Assembly: GCA_002405875.1 (NCBI GenBank)
Contig: DHMR01000068.1
Span: 57,270-75,953, forward strand
Direction: 5' to 3'
Length of the DNA stretch: 18,684 nucleotides
DNA from: a bacterium UBA4637
GTDB lineage: Bacteria; Bacteroidota; Bacteroidia; Bacteroidales; Bacteroidaceae
Both the position numbers and the translations under genes were made by a program. Positions within the stretch are counted from its first letter, which is position 1. Each line of letters opens with the position of its first letter. This document shows positions 5,198 through 13,180 of the stretch, piece after piece. Below the pieces are notes generated by a model. It saw only the letters and a list, made by a program, of their open reading frames with translations, did not search any database and had not been told where the DNA came from.

Positions 5198-8100
5198 ATG
5201 CGTATGAAAAAGAGAGAAAAGAAGAGAGAATTGGTGACACTTCTCATGCTCCTGTCTTTTGCGTTAGGCGCTTCCGCACAGAGTTTGAGCAAGAAATTCA
5301 GTGTCTCGTTCAAGAACACCCCTTTGCCAACGGCCTTGAAGAAGATTGGCAAGCAAAGTGGTGTGCGAGTGGAGTTCGCCTACGAAGATGTCAAGGGCTA
5401 TTCTGTGAGTACTAACTTGATGGGAGTCAATGCGGAGAGTGCCGTGAAGGCCGTGATAGGCAATCGCCCCCTTACTTACAAGGTAGTGGGTGACAAGTTT
5501 ATCATTGTTTCCAAGGATGCTTCCCACAAGAAAGCGACTCCCAGTAATGAGAAGACTGAGGCAACACAAAGCCATGAAGAAGTAGGTGGCTCTTATGCCC
5601 AGCAAGTGGGTAAGATTGTCAAGGGTAAGGTCGTGGATGAAAACCACGAGCCATTGCCAGGTGTCAGCGTGAAGTGTGGTAACTCTCGCATGGGTACTTA
5701 CACCAATGCTGAAGGTGAGTTCACTTTTACTTTGCCGGAGAATCATGGTCAGTATCTCACCTTTTCTTATATAGGTATGCAGGAGCAGAAGGTGAAACTT
5801 TCTGCCAAGAACAGCAACCACATGCAGATTGTGATGCATGAGGATGCTGGTGCTCTTGACGAGGTCGTCGTGACAGGTTATCAGGTGCTTGACAAGCGAA
5901 GCTTGACTTCTGCCGTTACTTCGGTAAAGGCTGAAGATGTTTTGCGCTCGGATGTGAGTAGCATAGACCAAATGCTCGAAGGCAAAATCCCAGACTTGTT
6001 GGTTAATAATAACTCTGGAGAGATAGGTGTGGCTCCAAAGATTCGTATTAGAGGTACAAGTACATTGGTTGGTAACCGTGAGCCTTTGTGGGTTGTCGAT
6101 GGTGTGGTGGTGAAAGACCCTGTTGATATTTCACCTGATGAACTTAACGACCCAGACTATGTCAATCGTATAGGTAATGCCATTTCGGGTATTAATCCAC
6201 AGGATATTGACCGTATTGATGTGTTGAAAGATGCAGCTGCTACTGCCATCTATGGTACCAAGGCAGCCAATGGTGTCATTGTCATCACTACCAAGCGAGG
6301 ATTTGAGGGTAAACCTCGTATCTCTTATAATGCAACTGTAAATTACAAGCGTCGTCCTCGCTATACGGATCGTTCTGTGGATGTGATGTCTTCCAAGGAA
6401 CGTGTTCAGTTTACACGAGAGCTTTTGGATGACCATTATTTGTTTGATAGTGGCAATAATATGGTTGGATATCTTGGCTTGGTTAATCAACTTTACAATC
6501 ATGAGATTGACTATGATGAGTTTGAGTCACAAGTGGGGTACATTGAAGGACTCAATACCGATTGGTTTGATTTGTTGTGCAAGGATAGTTGGTCAAGTCA
6601 GCACACTGCAAGTGTAAGTGGTGGTTCAAGTAAGACGCGTTATTATGTGTCTGCAGGTTTCAATGGTGAAAATGATGTCATCAAGGCCAATCATAATAAG
6701 CGTTACACCGCTTCCATGAACTTGGACAATACTTTTAGTAAGTTCTTCAAGGCATCTTTTAATTTCAATGCCTATAATTACGATCGCGATACCTACCAGT
6801 CGAGCATATCTCCAATGAACTATGCTTACGAGACTTCTCGTGCCATACCGGCTTTTGATGCGAATGGGGATTATGCATACTATAACAGAAAAGTGAATGC
6901 TTATACTGCCTATAAATATAATATATTGAATGAACTTGACAACAGTTCTTATACACAGAATACAAGTTCGTTTACGGTAGGTGCCAATTTGCAATTCCTG
7001 TTCAATGATTGGTTGAACGCTCAGTTGGTGCTCTCACATACCAATCAGCACACCAGTCAAGAAAGCTATTGGGGAGACAAGACTTTTTATGCAGCAAAGC
7101 TTCGTGGCTCCAATTATGGCGAGACCATCTCGAAGCCAGAGAACTCTACTCTGCCACAGGGTGGTGAATTGTCTAAGAATATGGTGACAGACCGAAGTTA
7201 TACCGCTCGTTTGCAACTTAATGTCAACAAACTGTTTGGAAAAGAAGAGCAGCATAACTTTTATGCTACTGTGGGATTTGAGGTATATCATGATACCTAT
7301 AAAACTTATTCTTATACAGCTCGTGGGTATTATCCTGATCGTGGACTCAGCTTTGTGACGGACATAGACCCTACAAAATATACGGCTTATGCAGCATGGA
7401 AGACGAGTAATGTACCGCAAATCACAGACAATTTGACAAATACGGCTTCCTTGTACACATCGTTCACCTATGCTTATAAAAGCATGGCTCGTATTAACCT
7501 CAATGGACGTGTGGATGGTTCCAATAAGTTTGGTGATCGCAGCAATGACAAGTTCTTGCCAATTTGGTCTTTGTCTGGCTCACTTGATTTGAAACGTCTT
7601 GGTCTTTTGGATTTTAAGTGGATAGATTACATGAACTTGAAAGCTTCTTACGGATTTCAAGGTAATATGTTAACAAGCGAGTATCCTACCATGACTATCC
7701 GCAAGGGTGCGATGAATTCTTACTACGATGCATTTGCTTCATACATCAACAAATATCCAAACCCTAACTTGCAATGGGAGACTACCCGTTCTTATAATTT
7801 GGGCTTGGATTACTCGATGTTCAACAATCGCTTGCACATGGAACTGTCTTTCTATTATAAGAAAACAAAAAATGCTTTCATGTCGAAGAAAATCTCTTCT
7901 GTAAACGGTACAGAGTCGTATGTAATCAATGGCGGCGACATCACCAACAAGGGATACAGCTTAGATATTACTTATATGCCGATTCGTAATAAAAACTTTC
8001 GTTGGACACTCACGACTTCCATATCAAAAGTATTCAACTCGTTGGATTCACGTCCTGATGCCCAGACATATGAATTGAACGACTTCTTGACAGGAAAGGC

Positions 8101-8710
8101 ATTGGTAAAGGGAAAACCTGTGAGCACATTCTATAGTTACAAGTTCTTGGGGTTGAGCTCTGTAGATGGTGGTCCAATCTTTGATGATTACCAAGATAAC
8201 AAGACGGAGTTGTATGGCTTGAGCAAATACGATACTTATACCAAGGTATTGACGGCAACAGGTAAACGTGACCCGGATGTGCAAGGTAGTCTTTATAATA
8301 CATTTAAGTATAAGAATTGGCGTGCAAGTTTAGGCATTTCTTATAGTTTGGGTGCAAAGACACGTCTGTTTGCCATGTATGGAAGTGCAGCTTCGGGCGG
8401 AGTCTATTCTGCCGACATTCGTGCTGACCATAATTATAGTCGTGATTATATCAACCGTTGGAAAAAACCGGGTGATGAATTGTATACCAACATTCCTGCC
8501 ATCATATCAAGTAATAGTAGTTCTTACGAGAAGTATTCCGTACACTATTCTTCTTTAGGTGTGTATCAGGGCGAGTTGATAGCTAAGAGTGCTTGGGATA
8601 TGTATGATTATTCGGATATTCGTGCCGTGAGTGCTGATTATTTGAAATTACAGAGTGCCAGTATCACTTATGAATTTGATCAGAAAATGCTTAGCCATAT
8701 AGGCATATAG
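5198..8710 (+). CDS. SusC/RagA-family TonB-dependent outer-membrane receptor with STN domain, C-terminally truncated by frameshift
   Basis: This is the outer-membrane transporter of the locus. The signal peptide ends near residue 28 (LLSFALGASAQ). An STN signalling domain spans about 33-105 and a carboxypeptidase-regulatory-like domain about 140-214. The DEVVVTGYQ segment (221-229) leads into the plug, about 233-367, which ends DAAATAIYGTKAANGVIVI. The beta-barrel fills the rest. The STN domain is the partner expected for a FecR-type anti-sigma factor. The frame stops with TAG at 8708-8710 after HIGI, about 50 residues early. The last barrel strands and the terminal aromatic residue are encoded at 8713-8865 in another frame, separated by a tandem CATATAGG duplication. 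As sequenced the receptor should fail to assemble. An ATG at 5204 is an equally good start. The substrate is unknown. Confidence 0.93.
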   Translation: MRMKKREKKRELVTLLMLLSFALGASAQSLSKKFSVSFKNTPLPTALKKIGKQSGVRVEFAYEDVKGYSVSTNLMGVNAESAVKAVIGNRPLTYKVVGDKFIIVSKDASHKKATPSNEKTEATQSHEEVGGSYAQQVGKIVKGKVVDENHEPLPGVSVKCGNSRMGTYTNAEGEFTFTLPENHGQYLTFSYIGMQEQKVKLSAKNSNHMQIVMHEDAGALDEVVVTGYQVLDKRSLTSAVTSVKAEDVLRSDVSSIDQMLEGKIPDLLVNNNSGEIGVAPKIRIRGTSTLVGNREPLWVVDGVVVKDPVDISPDELNDPDYVNRIGNAISGINPQDIDRIDVLKDAAATAIYGTKAANGVIVITTKRGFEGKPRISYNATVNYKRRPRYTDRSVDVMSSKERVQFTRELLDDHYLFDSGNNMVGYLGLVNQLYNHEIDYDEFESQVGYIEGLNTDWFDLLCKDSWSSQHTASVSGGSSKTRYYVSAGFNGENDVIKANHNKRYTASMNLDNTFSKFFKASFNFNAYNYDRDTYQSSISPMNYAYETSRAIPAFDANGDYAYYNRKVNAYTAYKYNILNELDNSSYTQNTSSFTVGANLQFLFNDWLNAQLVLSHTNQHTSQESYWGDKTFYAAKLRGSNYGETISKPENSTLPQGGELSKNMVTDRSYTARLQLNVNKLFGKEEQHNFYATVGFEVYHDTYKTYSYTARGYYPDRGLSFVTDIDPTKYTAYAAWKTSNVPQITDNLTNTASLYTSFTYAYKSMARINLNGRVDGSNKFGDRSNDKFLPIWSLSGSLDLKRLGLLDFKWIDYMNLKASYGFQGNMLTSEYPTMTIRKGAMNSYYDAFASYINKYPNPNLQWETTRSYNLGLDYSMFNNRLHMELSFYYKKTKNAFMSKKISSVNGTESYVINGGDITNKGYSLDITYMPIRNKNFRWTLTTSISKVFNSLDSRPDAQTYELNDFLTGKALVKGKPVSTFYSYKFLGLSSVDGGPIFDDYQDNKTELYGLSKYDTYTKVLTATGKRDPDVQGSLYNTFKYKNWRASLGISYSLGAKTRLFAMYGSAASGGVYSADIRADHNYSRDYINRWKKPGDELYTNIPAIISSNSSSYEKYSVHYSSLGVYQGELIAKSAWDMYDYSDIRAVSADYLKLQSASITYEFDQKMLSHIGI

Positions 8711-8711
8711 G
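8696..8711 (+). repeat. Tandem duplication of 8-bp unit CATATAGG that breaks susC
   Basis: CATATAGG occurs at 8696-8703 and 8704-8711 without a spacer. The unit length is not a multiple of three. With both copies the frame reads H-I-G-I-stop. With one copy it reads S-H-I-G-M-Q-R-I-A-L-T-L-S-G-Y-N and continues to 8865. Confidence 0.95.
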
Positions 8712-8712
8712 A

Positions 8713-8865
8713 ATGCAGCGCATTGCATTGACTTTGTCAGGTTACAATCTTTTTACCATTTGTGATAGTAAGTTGAAGGGACAGACTCCTAATCAGGGTG
8801 GGTTCACTACCATACAGTTGAGTTATCGTCCAACTTTTACATTTGGTATCAATCTTACATTCTAA
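8713..8865 (+). pseudogene. Out-of-frame C-terminal segment of the SusC-like receptor
   Basis: This 50-codon open frame begins MQRIALTLSGYNLFT and ends RPTFTFGINLTF followed by TAA (8863-8865). The sequence is the usual end of SusC-family barrels: the LSGYNLFT motif, then final strands ending in an aromatic residue. It joins the upstream part exactly when one copy of the 8-bp repeat is removed, giving 1219 residues in total. It ends 13 nt before the SusD start, the normal spacing for the pair. By chance it starts with ATG, two bases after the stop, so re-initiation is possible, but a separate fragment is unlikely to complete the barrel. Confidence 0.9.
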
Positions 8866-8878
8866 ATAATATTTAAGT

Positions 8879-10471
8879 ATGAAAAAATATATTTGTGCGG
8901 TTTTGTTAGCATTAACTTGCTCTTCTTGCAGTGATTTTTTGAAAGAGTATTCGCAAGATTTGACACGAGTGAAGACTTATTCTGACTTGGATGAGCTGGT
9001 AGTTGGCGAGGCATTTCTTCCTGTGGGATATGTTGAAAATTCAACGTATTCTCTAGTGGTGCATAACTTGAATTATTTACCATTGCATTATATGTCAGAT
9101 GAATTGGAGGAAAACTTAGCTTTAAGTTATGACCCTGAGCCGAGCGTAGTTCGTAGCCGCAAGCCGATGTTTCCTTTCTTTACATGGCAGCAGGATGTCA
9201 ATTTAGATTTTGAAGGTAAAAATACATTGGAGAGTCAAGAGAAAGGCTATTGGGACATGGCATACAAGCGTATTGCTTCTTGTAATATGATATTGGCAGA
9301 GACGAAAAATCTTACAGCAGTGTCTGATGATGATAAAGTGCTTTCTAACAAGGTAAAGGGTGAGACCTATTTCTTGCGTGCGCTTTATTATTATACATTG
9401 GTCAATCTATATGCCAATCCATATGCTCCAAGTACGGCGGCTCATACTCCTGGTGTCCCTCTCAAGACAACTGAATATATCGAGGACAAGGAGTTTACAA
9501 GAAACACGGTGCAGGAAGTGTATGACCAAATTGTGAGTGATTTGGCATCTGCTGAAGCATGTCTCAAAGACATTCCTCAACCAACCTCCATCAATCGTGT
9601 GGGGATTAATGCCGTATATCTTTTCCGTAGTCGTATAGCTCTCTATATGCAAGATTGGACAACAGCAAAAAAATATGCCGAGCTATCCTTGGAGAAAAAT
9701 TCCAAACTACGTTCCGTTGTAGATTTGAATGCTGGTGATGCACCTTTAAGCGATGATAGTCCCGAAAATATTTTTGCCATGGGTGGGGTCTCTTTAGGCT
9801 ATGAAATCTTTGTTCACCCTGGTGGAACCAATGATTCTGGTCTGCAAAATTCACCTGTGTTTAAAGTTTCTGACCATTTGTACGACTTGTACAATGATGA
9901 TGATGCTCGTAAGGAAATGTATGTTTCTAATGTATATGGAGAAGGTAATATGCCTTATGTTACAAAGATAGATTATACGGATAAGAGTTTTAATAACAAG
10001 AGTCACATTTCCGATCAGTTCTTGTTGCGTTCTGCGGAGGCTTACTTGAATGCTGCAGAGGCTTGTGCCCAATTGGGCGAAACACAGAATGCGATAAAGT
10101 ATTTGGACGCTCTTCGTGCAACCCGTATGTATGATGGTGCTAATGTTAGCCTTAGTGGCGACGAACTAATTAATTTTGTGCGTCAAGAACGTGAGCGTGA
10201 ATTATGCTTTGAAGGCCAGCGCTTTTACGATATGCGTCGTTATGCAGTTGATTCAAAATGTCCGGAAGTCGAGACTGTTCAGCATACGTTTACAACATAC
10301 ACGTATAAAAAGGACAATTATTATCCAACTTCTACTGCAGTATATGAAATGAAAACAGACGATGGGGGAATGACGCTCAATATACCAAAATCTGTACGTG
10401 ATTTTCAGAAGAGCATTGGCTCCAACGAACGTCCTGTGCGTACTCCTGTAAATACTATTGTTTATAATTAA
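8879..10471 (+). CDS. SusD/RagB-family surface lipoprotein
   Basis: SusD-like proteins sit on the cell surface as a lid on the SusC-like transporter and bind the substrate. The 530-residue length is normal. The N-terminus MKKYICAVLLALTCSSC is a lipoprotein signal, with Cys17 (or possibly Cys14) as the lipidated residue. Family hallmarks are YWDMAYKRIASCNMILAE at 124-141, the TPR-like KGETYFLRALYYYTLVNLY at 160-178, LLRSAEAYLNAAEACAQLG beginning at 382, and RQERERELCFEGQRFYDMRR at 435-454. No break is seen, so the lipoprotein remains intact while its receptor partner is truncated. It starts 13 nt after the stop of the restored receptor frame. Confidence 0.95.
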   Translation: MKKYICAVLLALTCSSCSDFLKEYSQDLTRVKTYSDLDELVVGEAFLPVGYVENSTYSLVVHNLNYLPLHYMSDELEENLALSYDPEPSVVRSRKPMFPFFTWQQDVNLDFEGKNTLESQEKGYWDMAYKRIASCNMILAETKNLTAVSDDDKVLSNKVKGETYFLRALYYYTLVNLYANPYAPSTAAHTPGVPLKTTEYIEDKEFTRNTVQEVYDQIVSDLASAEACLKDIPQPTSINRVGINAVYLFRSRIALYMQDWTTAKKYAELSLEKNSKLRSVVDLNAGDAPLSDDSPENIFAMGGVSLGYEIFVHPGGTNDSGLQNSPVFKVSDHLYDLYNDDDARKEMYVSNVYGEGNMPYVTKIDYTDKSFNNKSHISDQFLLRSAEAYLNAAEACAQLGETQNAIKYLDALRATRMYDGANVSLSGDELINFVRQERERELCFEGQRFYDMRRYAVDSKCPEVETVQHTFTTYTYKKDNYYPTSTAVYEMKTDDGGMTLNIPKSVRDFQKSIGSNERPVRTPVNTIVYN

Positions 10472-10480
10472 TTGACAAAA

Positions 10481-11413
10481 ATGAAGGTTATGAAATATTC
10501 AATATTATACTTGCTGTTTTTGGCATTCGCATTTGCTTCTTGTACAAGTGAAGATGAAGACTTGACACCAAGTCATGCCGATAGAAATCTCTTTGCTCCA
10601 AGTGATGATGATCAAAGCGAAACGGCAGAGATACAACGTGACTTCTATAAGAAGAACGGATGCTATATATTGTTTAATGATACGTTGAGTAATGAACCTA
10701 ATGGGCTGGATGCCAATGGAAATCCGTTATGGAAGACTCAGTTGATAGATGTAAATTATCCAGTCATAGGAAGCGTTGGCTCTTCTTATGAATATACCTA
10801 TAAGTATGTCAAGGATGTTGCGGTTCAGCGTAAGGCTGCTGAATGCATCGGTGAGCAATTGGCAGATAAGTTGGGAAAGAATTGCCCATATTCGTTTTTG
10901 GTGGTTGATAGCATCTATGCGTGGACTTACTCGGGTGGAGTTCGAACGTTGGTAACGCCTAATTCTTGGACAGGGGCAACTCCATATCCGACAAATGTGC
11001 AAGGAAATCGATGCATTGTCGTTTCAATCCATGATAAGGAGATGTTTGAAAATCCGAATTATCTCCTTGGAATTATTCAAGGAATGGCTTACAAGAAGCT
11101 CCAGAATATGGATCAGAGTTTGCTGGATGAGTTTTATAGTTATAGCAAGAACTATTATAGCGTACGTAAAAGTAATTTAGGTTACCCTATGGGGGCAGGA
11201 CAAGACGAGACGGCTCGTAAGTTCGGCTTTTGGAAAGATCACAATTATTTTTATTTTGGTGTTACTTATTATGATGTGAAGTATTTTTCTGAAGCTGCTT
11301 GCGCTTATTCTTTGACGGAAGCAGAAGAAATGATGAAAGATTATCCATTGGTGATAGCAAAATTTAAAGTGATGAGAGATTTGTTGATTAGTATGGGATT
11401 TGATTTAAAGTAG
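10481..11413 (+). CDS. Lipoprotein, possibly related to zinc-binding metallopeptidase Mx1 family but without HExxH
   Basis: This 310-residue lipoprotein has a signal ending FASC (Cys21), followed by the acidic TSEDED, typical of Bacteroidota surface lipoproteins. FYKKNGCYILFND near 56-67 and the later GNRCIVVSI...LLGIIQGMAYKKLQ (about 175-208) resemble, by eye, the layout of the putative zinc-binding metallopeptidases (PF15890, Peptidase_Mx1) often encoded beside susD. Where those have HExxH, this one reads QGMAY, so zinc protease activity is not expected. The relationship is a hypothesis; the protein may be an unrelated substrate-binding lipoprotein. I start at ATG 10481, nine bases after the SusD stop. 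ATG 10490 is also possible, and a TTG at 10472 abuts the SusD stop. Confidence 0.75.
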   Translation: MKVMKYSILYLLFLAFAFASCTSEDEDLTPSHADRNLFAPSDDDQSETAEIQRDFYKKNGCYILFNDTLSNEPNGLDANGNPLWKTQLIDVNYPVIGSVGSSYEYTYKYVKDVAVQRKAAECIGEQLADKLGKNCPYSFLVVDSIYAWTYSGGVRTLVTPNSWTGATPYPTNVQGNRCIVVSIHDKEMFENPNYLLGIIQGMAYKKLQNMDQSLLDEFYSYSKNYYSVRKSNLGYPMGAGQDETARKFGFWKDHNYFYFGVTYYDVKYFSEAACAYSLTEAEEMMKDYPLVIAKFKVMRDLLISMGFDLK

Positions 11414-11419
11414 AGCAAT

Positions 11420-12130
11420 ATGAAAAATAGAATACTATATTGGATAGCATTGGTTTGTGTGACTTTTGTTTCTCAGGCTTGTCATGATGACGAGTCCGAC
11501 CCTGTAGTGGTTCCCTCACAGACAGGCACGATGACAGACAAGGATGGTAACAGCTATCATTGGGTTCGGTTGGGTGACTTAGACTGGATGGCTGAAAATT
11601 TAAAAGCAGGGACTCCTTTCTATGAGCAGACAGCATTGAGCTCCAGTGGCTATCTTACGTATGTTGTGGAATATGGAACGTTGGAGGAGGCTACCAATAT
11701 GATGGATTCCTATGGTAACTATTATACATATACTCAAGCCTTGAATAATTGTCCTGATGGCTGGAGGTTGCCAACCGATGATGATTGGAAAAAATTGGAA
11801 CGAACATTGGGCATGAAGCATGTTGATGACGAGGGCTGGCGTGATGGGGCGGCTAATCTTCTCGTACAGACAGCAGAAGGTGGTACAGGATTGGGTCTCA
11901 AGTATGGTGGTGAACTTTGTAAGTGGGGATATGGTAGCCAGACTGATTCCATCGTCAAGCCTTATCGTCAATCTGAGTTTGGTCTTTATTGGACGGCAAC
12001 TAAAGATACGACCCAAGAGGAAAGGGCGTGGTATCGTAGAATAATGAGTGGCCTCAATAAGGTGGAGCGTCGCAAGATGGCAACATTTGCACATTATTTA
12101 TCTGTAAGATATGTGCGTGACGCTAAATAA
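11420..12130 (+). CDS. FISUMP-domain lipoprotein
   Basis: This 236-residue lipoprotein has its signal ending SQAC (Cys21), then HDDESD. The rest matches the Fibrobacter succinogenes major paralogous domain (FISUMP, PF09603): DKDGNSYHWVRLGDLDWMAENLK at about 40-62, the central CPDGWRLPTDDDW at 111-123, a GLYWTATKD segment, and the terminal SVRYVRD. Such domains occur in surface or secreted proteins of Bacteroidota and Fibrobacter, with no established biochemical role. The gene begins 6 nt after the previous stop, and its own stop overlaps the next ATG by one base (TAATG), so it is translationally linked in the same operon. Confidence 0.87.
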   Translation: MKNRILYWIALVCVTFVSQACHDDESDPVVVPSQTGTMTDKDGNSYHWVRLGDLDWMAENLKAGTPFYEQTALSSSGYLTYVVEYGTLEEATNMMDSYGNYYTYTQALNNCPDGWRLPTDDDWKKLERTLGMKHVDDEGWRDGAANLLVQTAEGGTGLGLKYGGELCKWGYGSQTDSIVKPYRQSEFGLYWTATKDTTQEERAWYRRIMSGLNKVERRKMATFAHYLSVRYVRDAK

Positions 12131-13140
12131 TGGTTGTCACTAAAATGATAAAAATGAAGACAATAATAATATTAATTGTGTATTGCTTTTCTTTCGTATT
12201 TTCCTTTGCGGGAAATCAAGGGAAAGGATTGATGTTCAGGATTTCCGGAAATGGATTGAAGACTCCCTCGTTTGTACTGGGGAGTTTTCACTTCATGGAT
12301 GGAAAAAGTGTCCATCAACTAAGCTCGTATGATTCTGTGTTTACAAGAGTTTCACAGGTCTGCTTTGAGACAGATATGAATGTGACATTGAAGACTGCTG
12401 AAAGTACGCCGGGAAATAACAATAGAACATCTGTTTCCAAATCGCCTTCAGAGAATAATTCCGCAATTCGTTTTTTACCAAAAGATAGTACATATATAAT
12501 CATGTTAGGTGTAAATAAGGAACATGACATGGATTCTGTGTTCATGAGTTTAGAATTGCCAAAAGCTGTTTTGGGCTTGCGTCCCCCATATTTACGCATG
12601 GTGTTGGATATCATATATAATAATAAGGTGTTCTCTTCTGCCAATTCTGCGGATACTGTTGCGCGACGCATTACTCCTATGGATTATTATATCTATGATG
12701 AGGCTGTGAAGAGCAATAAGACCATCTTGAAGCTTGAACCTATAGCTGTTCAAGATTCTATTTTGAAGAAAATGATGGCGAAAAGAGTTAATTCTGTTAG
12801 AACACCGATTTCTTTGTATGATGAGATGCAAGAGGTTTATGAGTATTGTATGTCATTAAGTCAAAGAGTTCAGCAAGTATTGTATGCTCGCAAGTTGTAT
12901 CTTACTGGCGAAAGCGGTGAGTTACTCGGTATGTTGTCTCAAAAATCCATGAAAGGTGCAAATGTTGATATGCAAGTTGCCAAGCGCAATTCTTCGTGGG
13001 TCAAGGAAATCCCTGGGATGATGGAGAAGGGCTCGACTTTGTTTGTCGTAGGCTTGGCTCACCTCTTCCCTTATAAAGATTCTACAGGAATCTTGGCGGA
13101 ATTGAAGCATTTGGGCTATCATGTAGAAGTCGTTAATTGA
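12130..13140 (+). CDS. TraB/GumN (Tiki-like) family protein, exported
   Basis: This 336-residue protein has a hydrophobic signal at about residues 10-27 (KTIIILIVYCFSFVFSFA). Family features are MFRISGNGLKTPSFVLGSFHFMDG at 35-58 with the GxxH motif (His54), a conserved Glu near 80 (CFETDM), and the C-terminal GLAHLFPYKDSTGILAELKHLGYHVEVV with the second GxxH (His311). The fold is shared with erythromycin-esterase/Tiki proteins, and some members are metal-dependent proteases. Activity here is inferred only from the retained His and Glu residues. The first ATG overlaps the upstream stop; ATGs at 12145 and 12154 also fit and leave a shorter signal peptide. It is out of the ordinary as a member of a SusC/SusD operon. 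Confidence 0.85.
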   Translation: MVVTKMIKMKTIIILIVYCFSFVFSFAGNQGKGLMFRISGNGLKTPSFVLGSFHFMDGKSVHQLSSYDSVFTRVSQVCFETDMNVTLKTAESTPGNNNRTSVSKSPSENNSAIRFLPKDSTYIIMLGVNKEHDMDSVFMSLELPKAVLGLRPPYLRMVLDIIYNNKVFSSANSADTVARRITPMDYYIYDEAVKSNKTILKLEPIAVQDSILKKMMAKRVNSVRTPISLYDEMQEVYEYCMSLSQRVQQVLYARKLYLTGESGELLGMLSQKSMKGANVDMQVAKRNSSWVKEIPGMMEKGSTLFVVGLAHLFPYKDSTGILAELKHLGYHVEVVN

Positions 13141-13180
13141 ATGTTTGTCGATGAAGTAATTGGTTAATTGTTTATAGATT

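Noticed and set aside
8696..8711. Programmed ribosomal frameshifting as the explanation for the susC break
   Set aside because: There is no slippery heptamer or following stem at the site, and the exact 8-bp tandem duplication explains the frame change completely.
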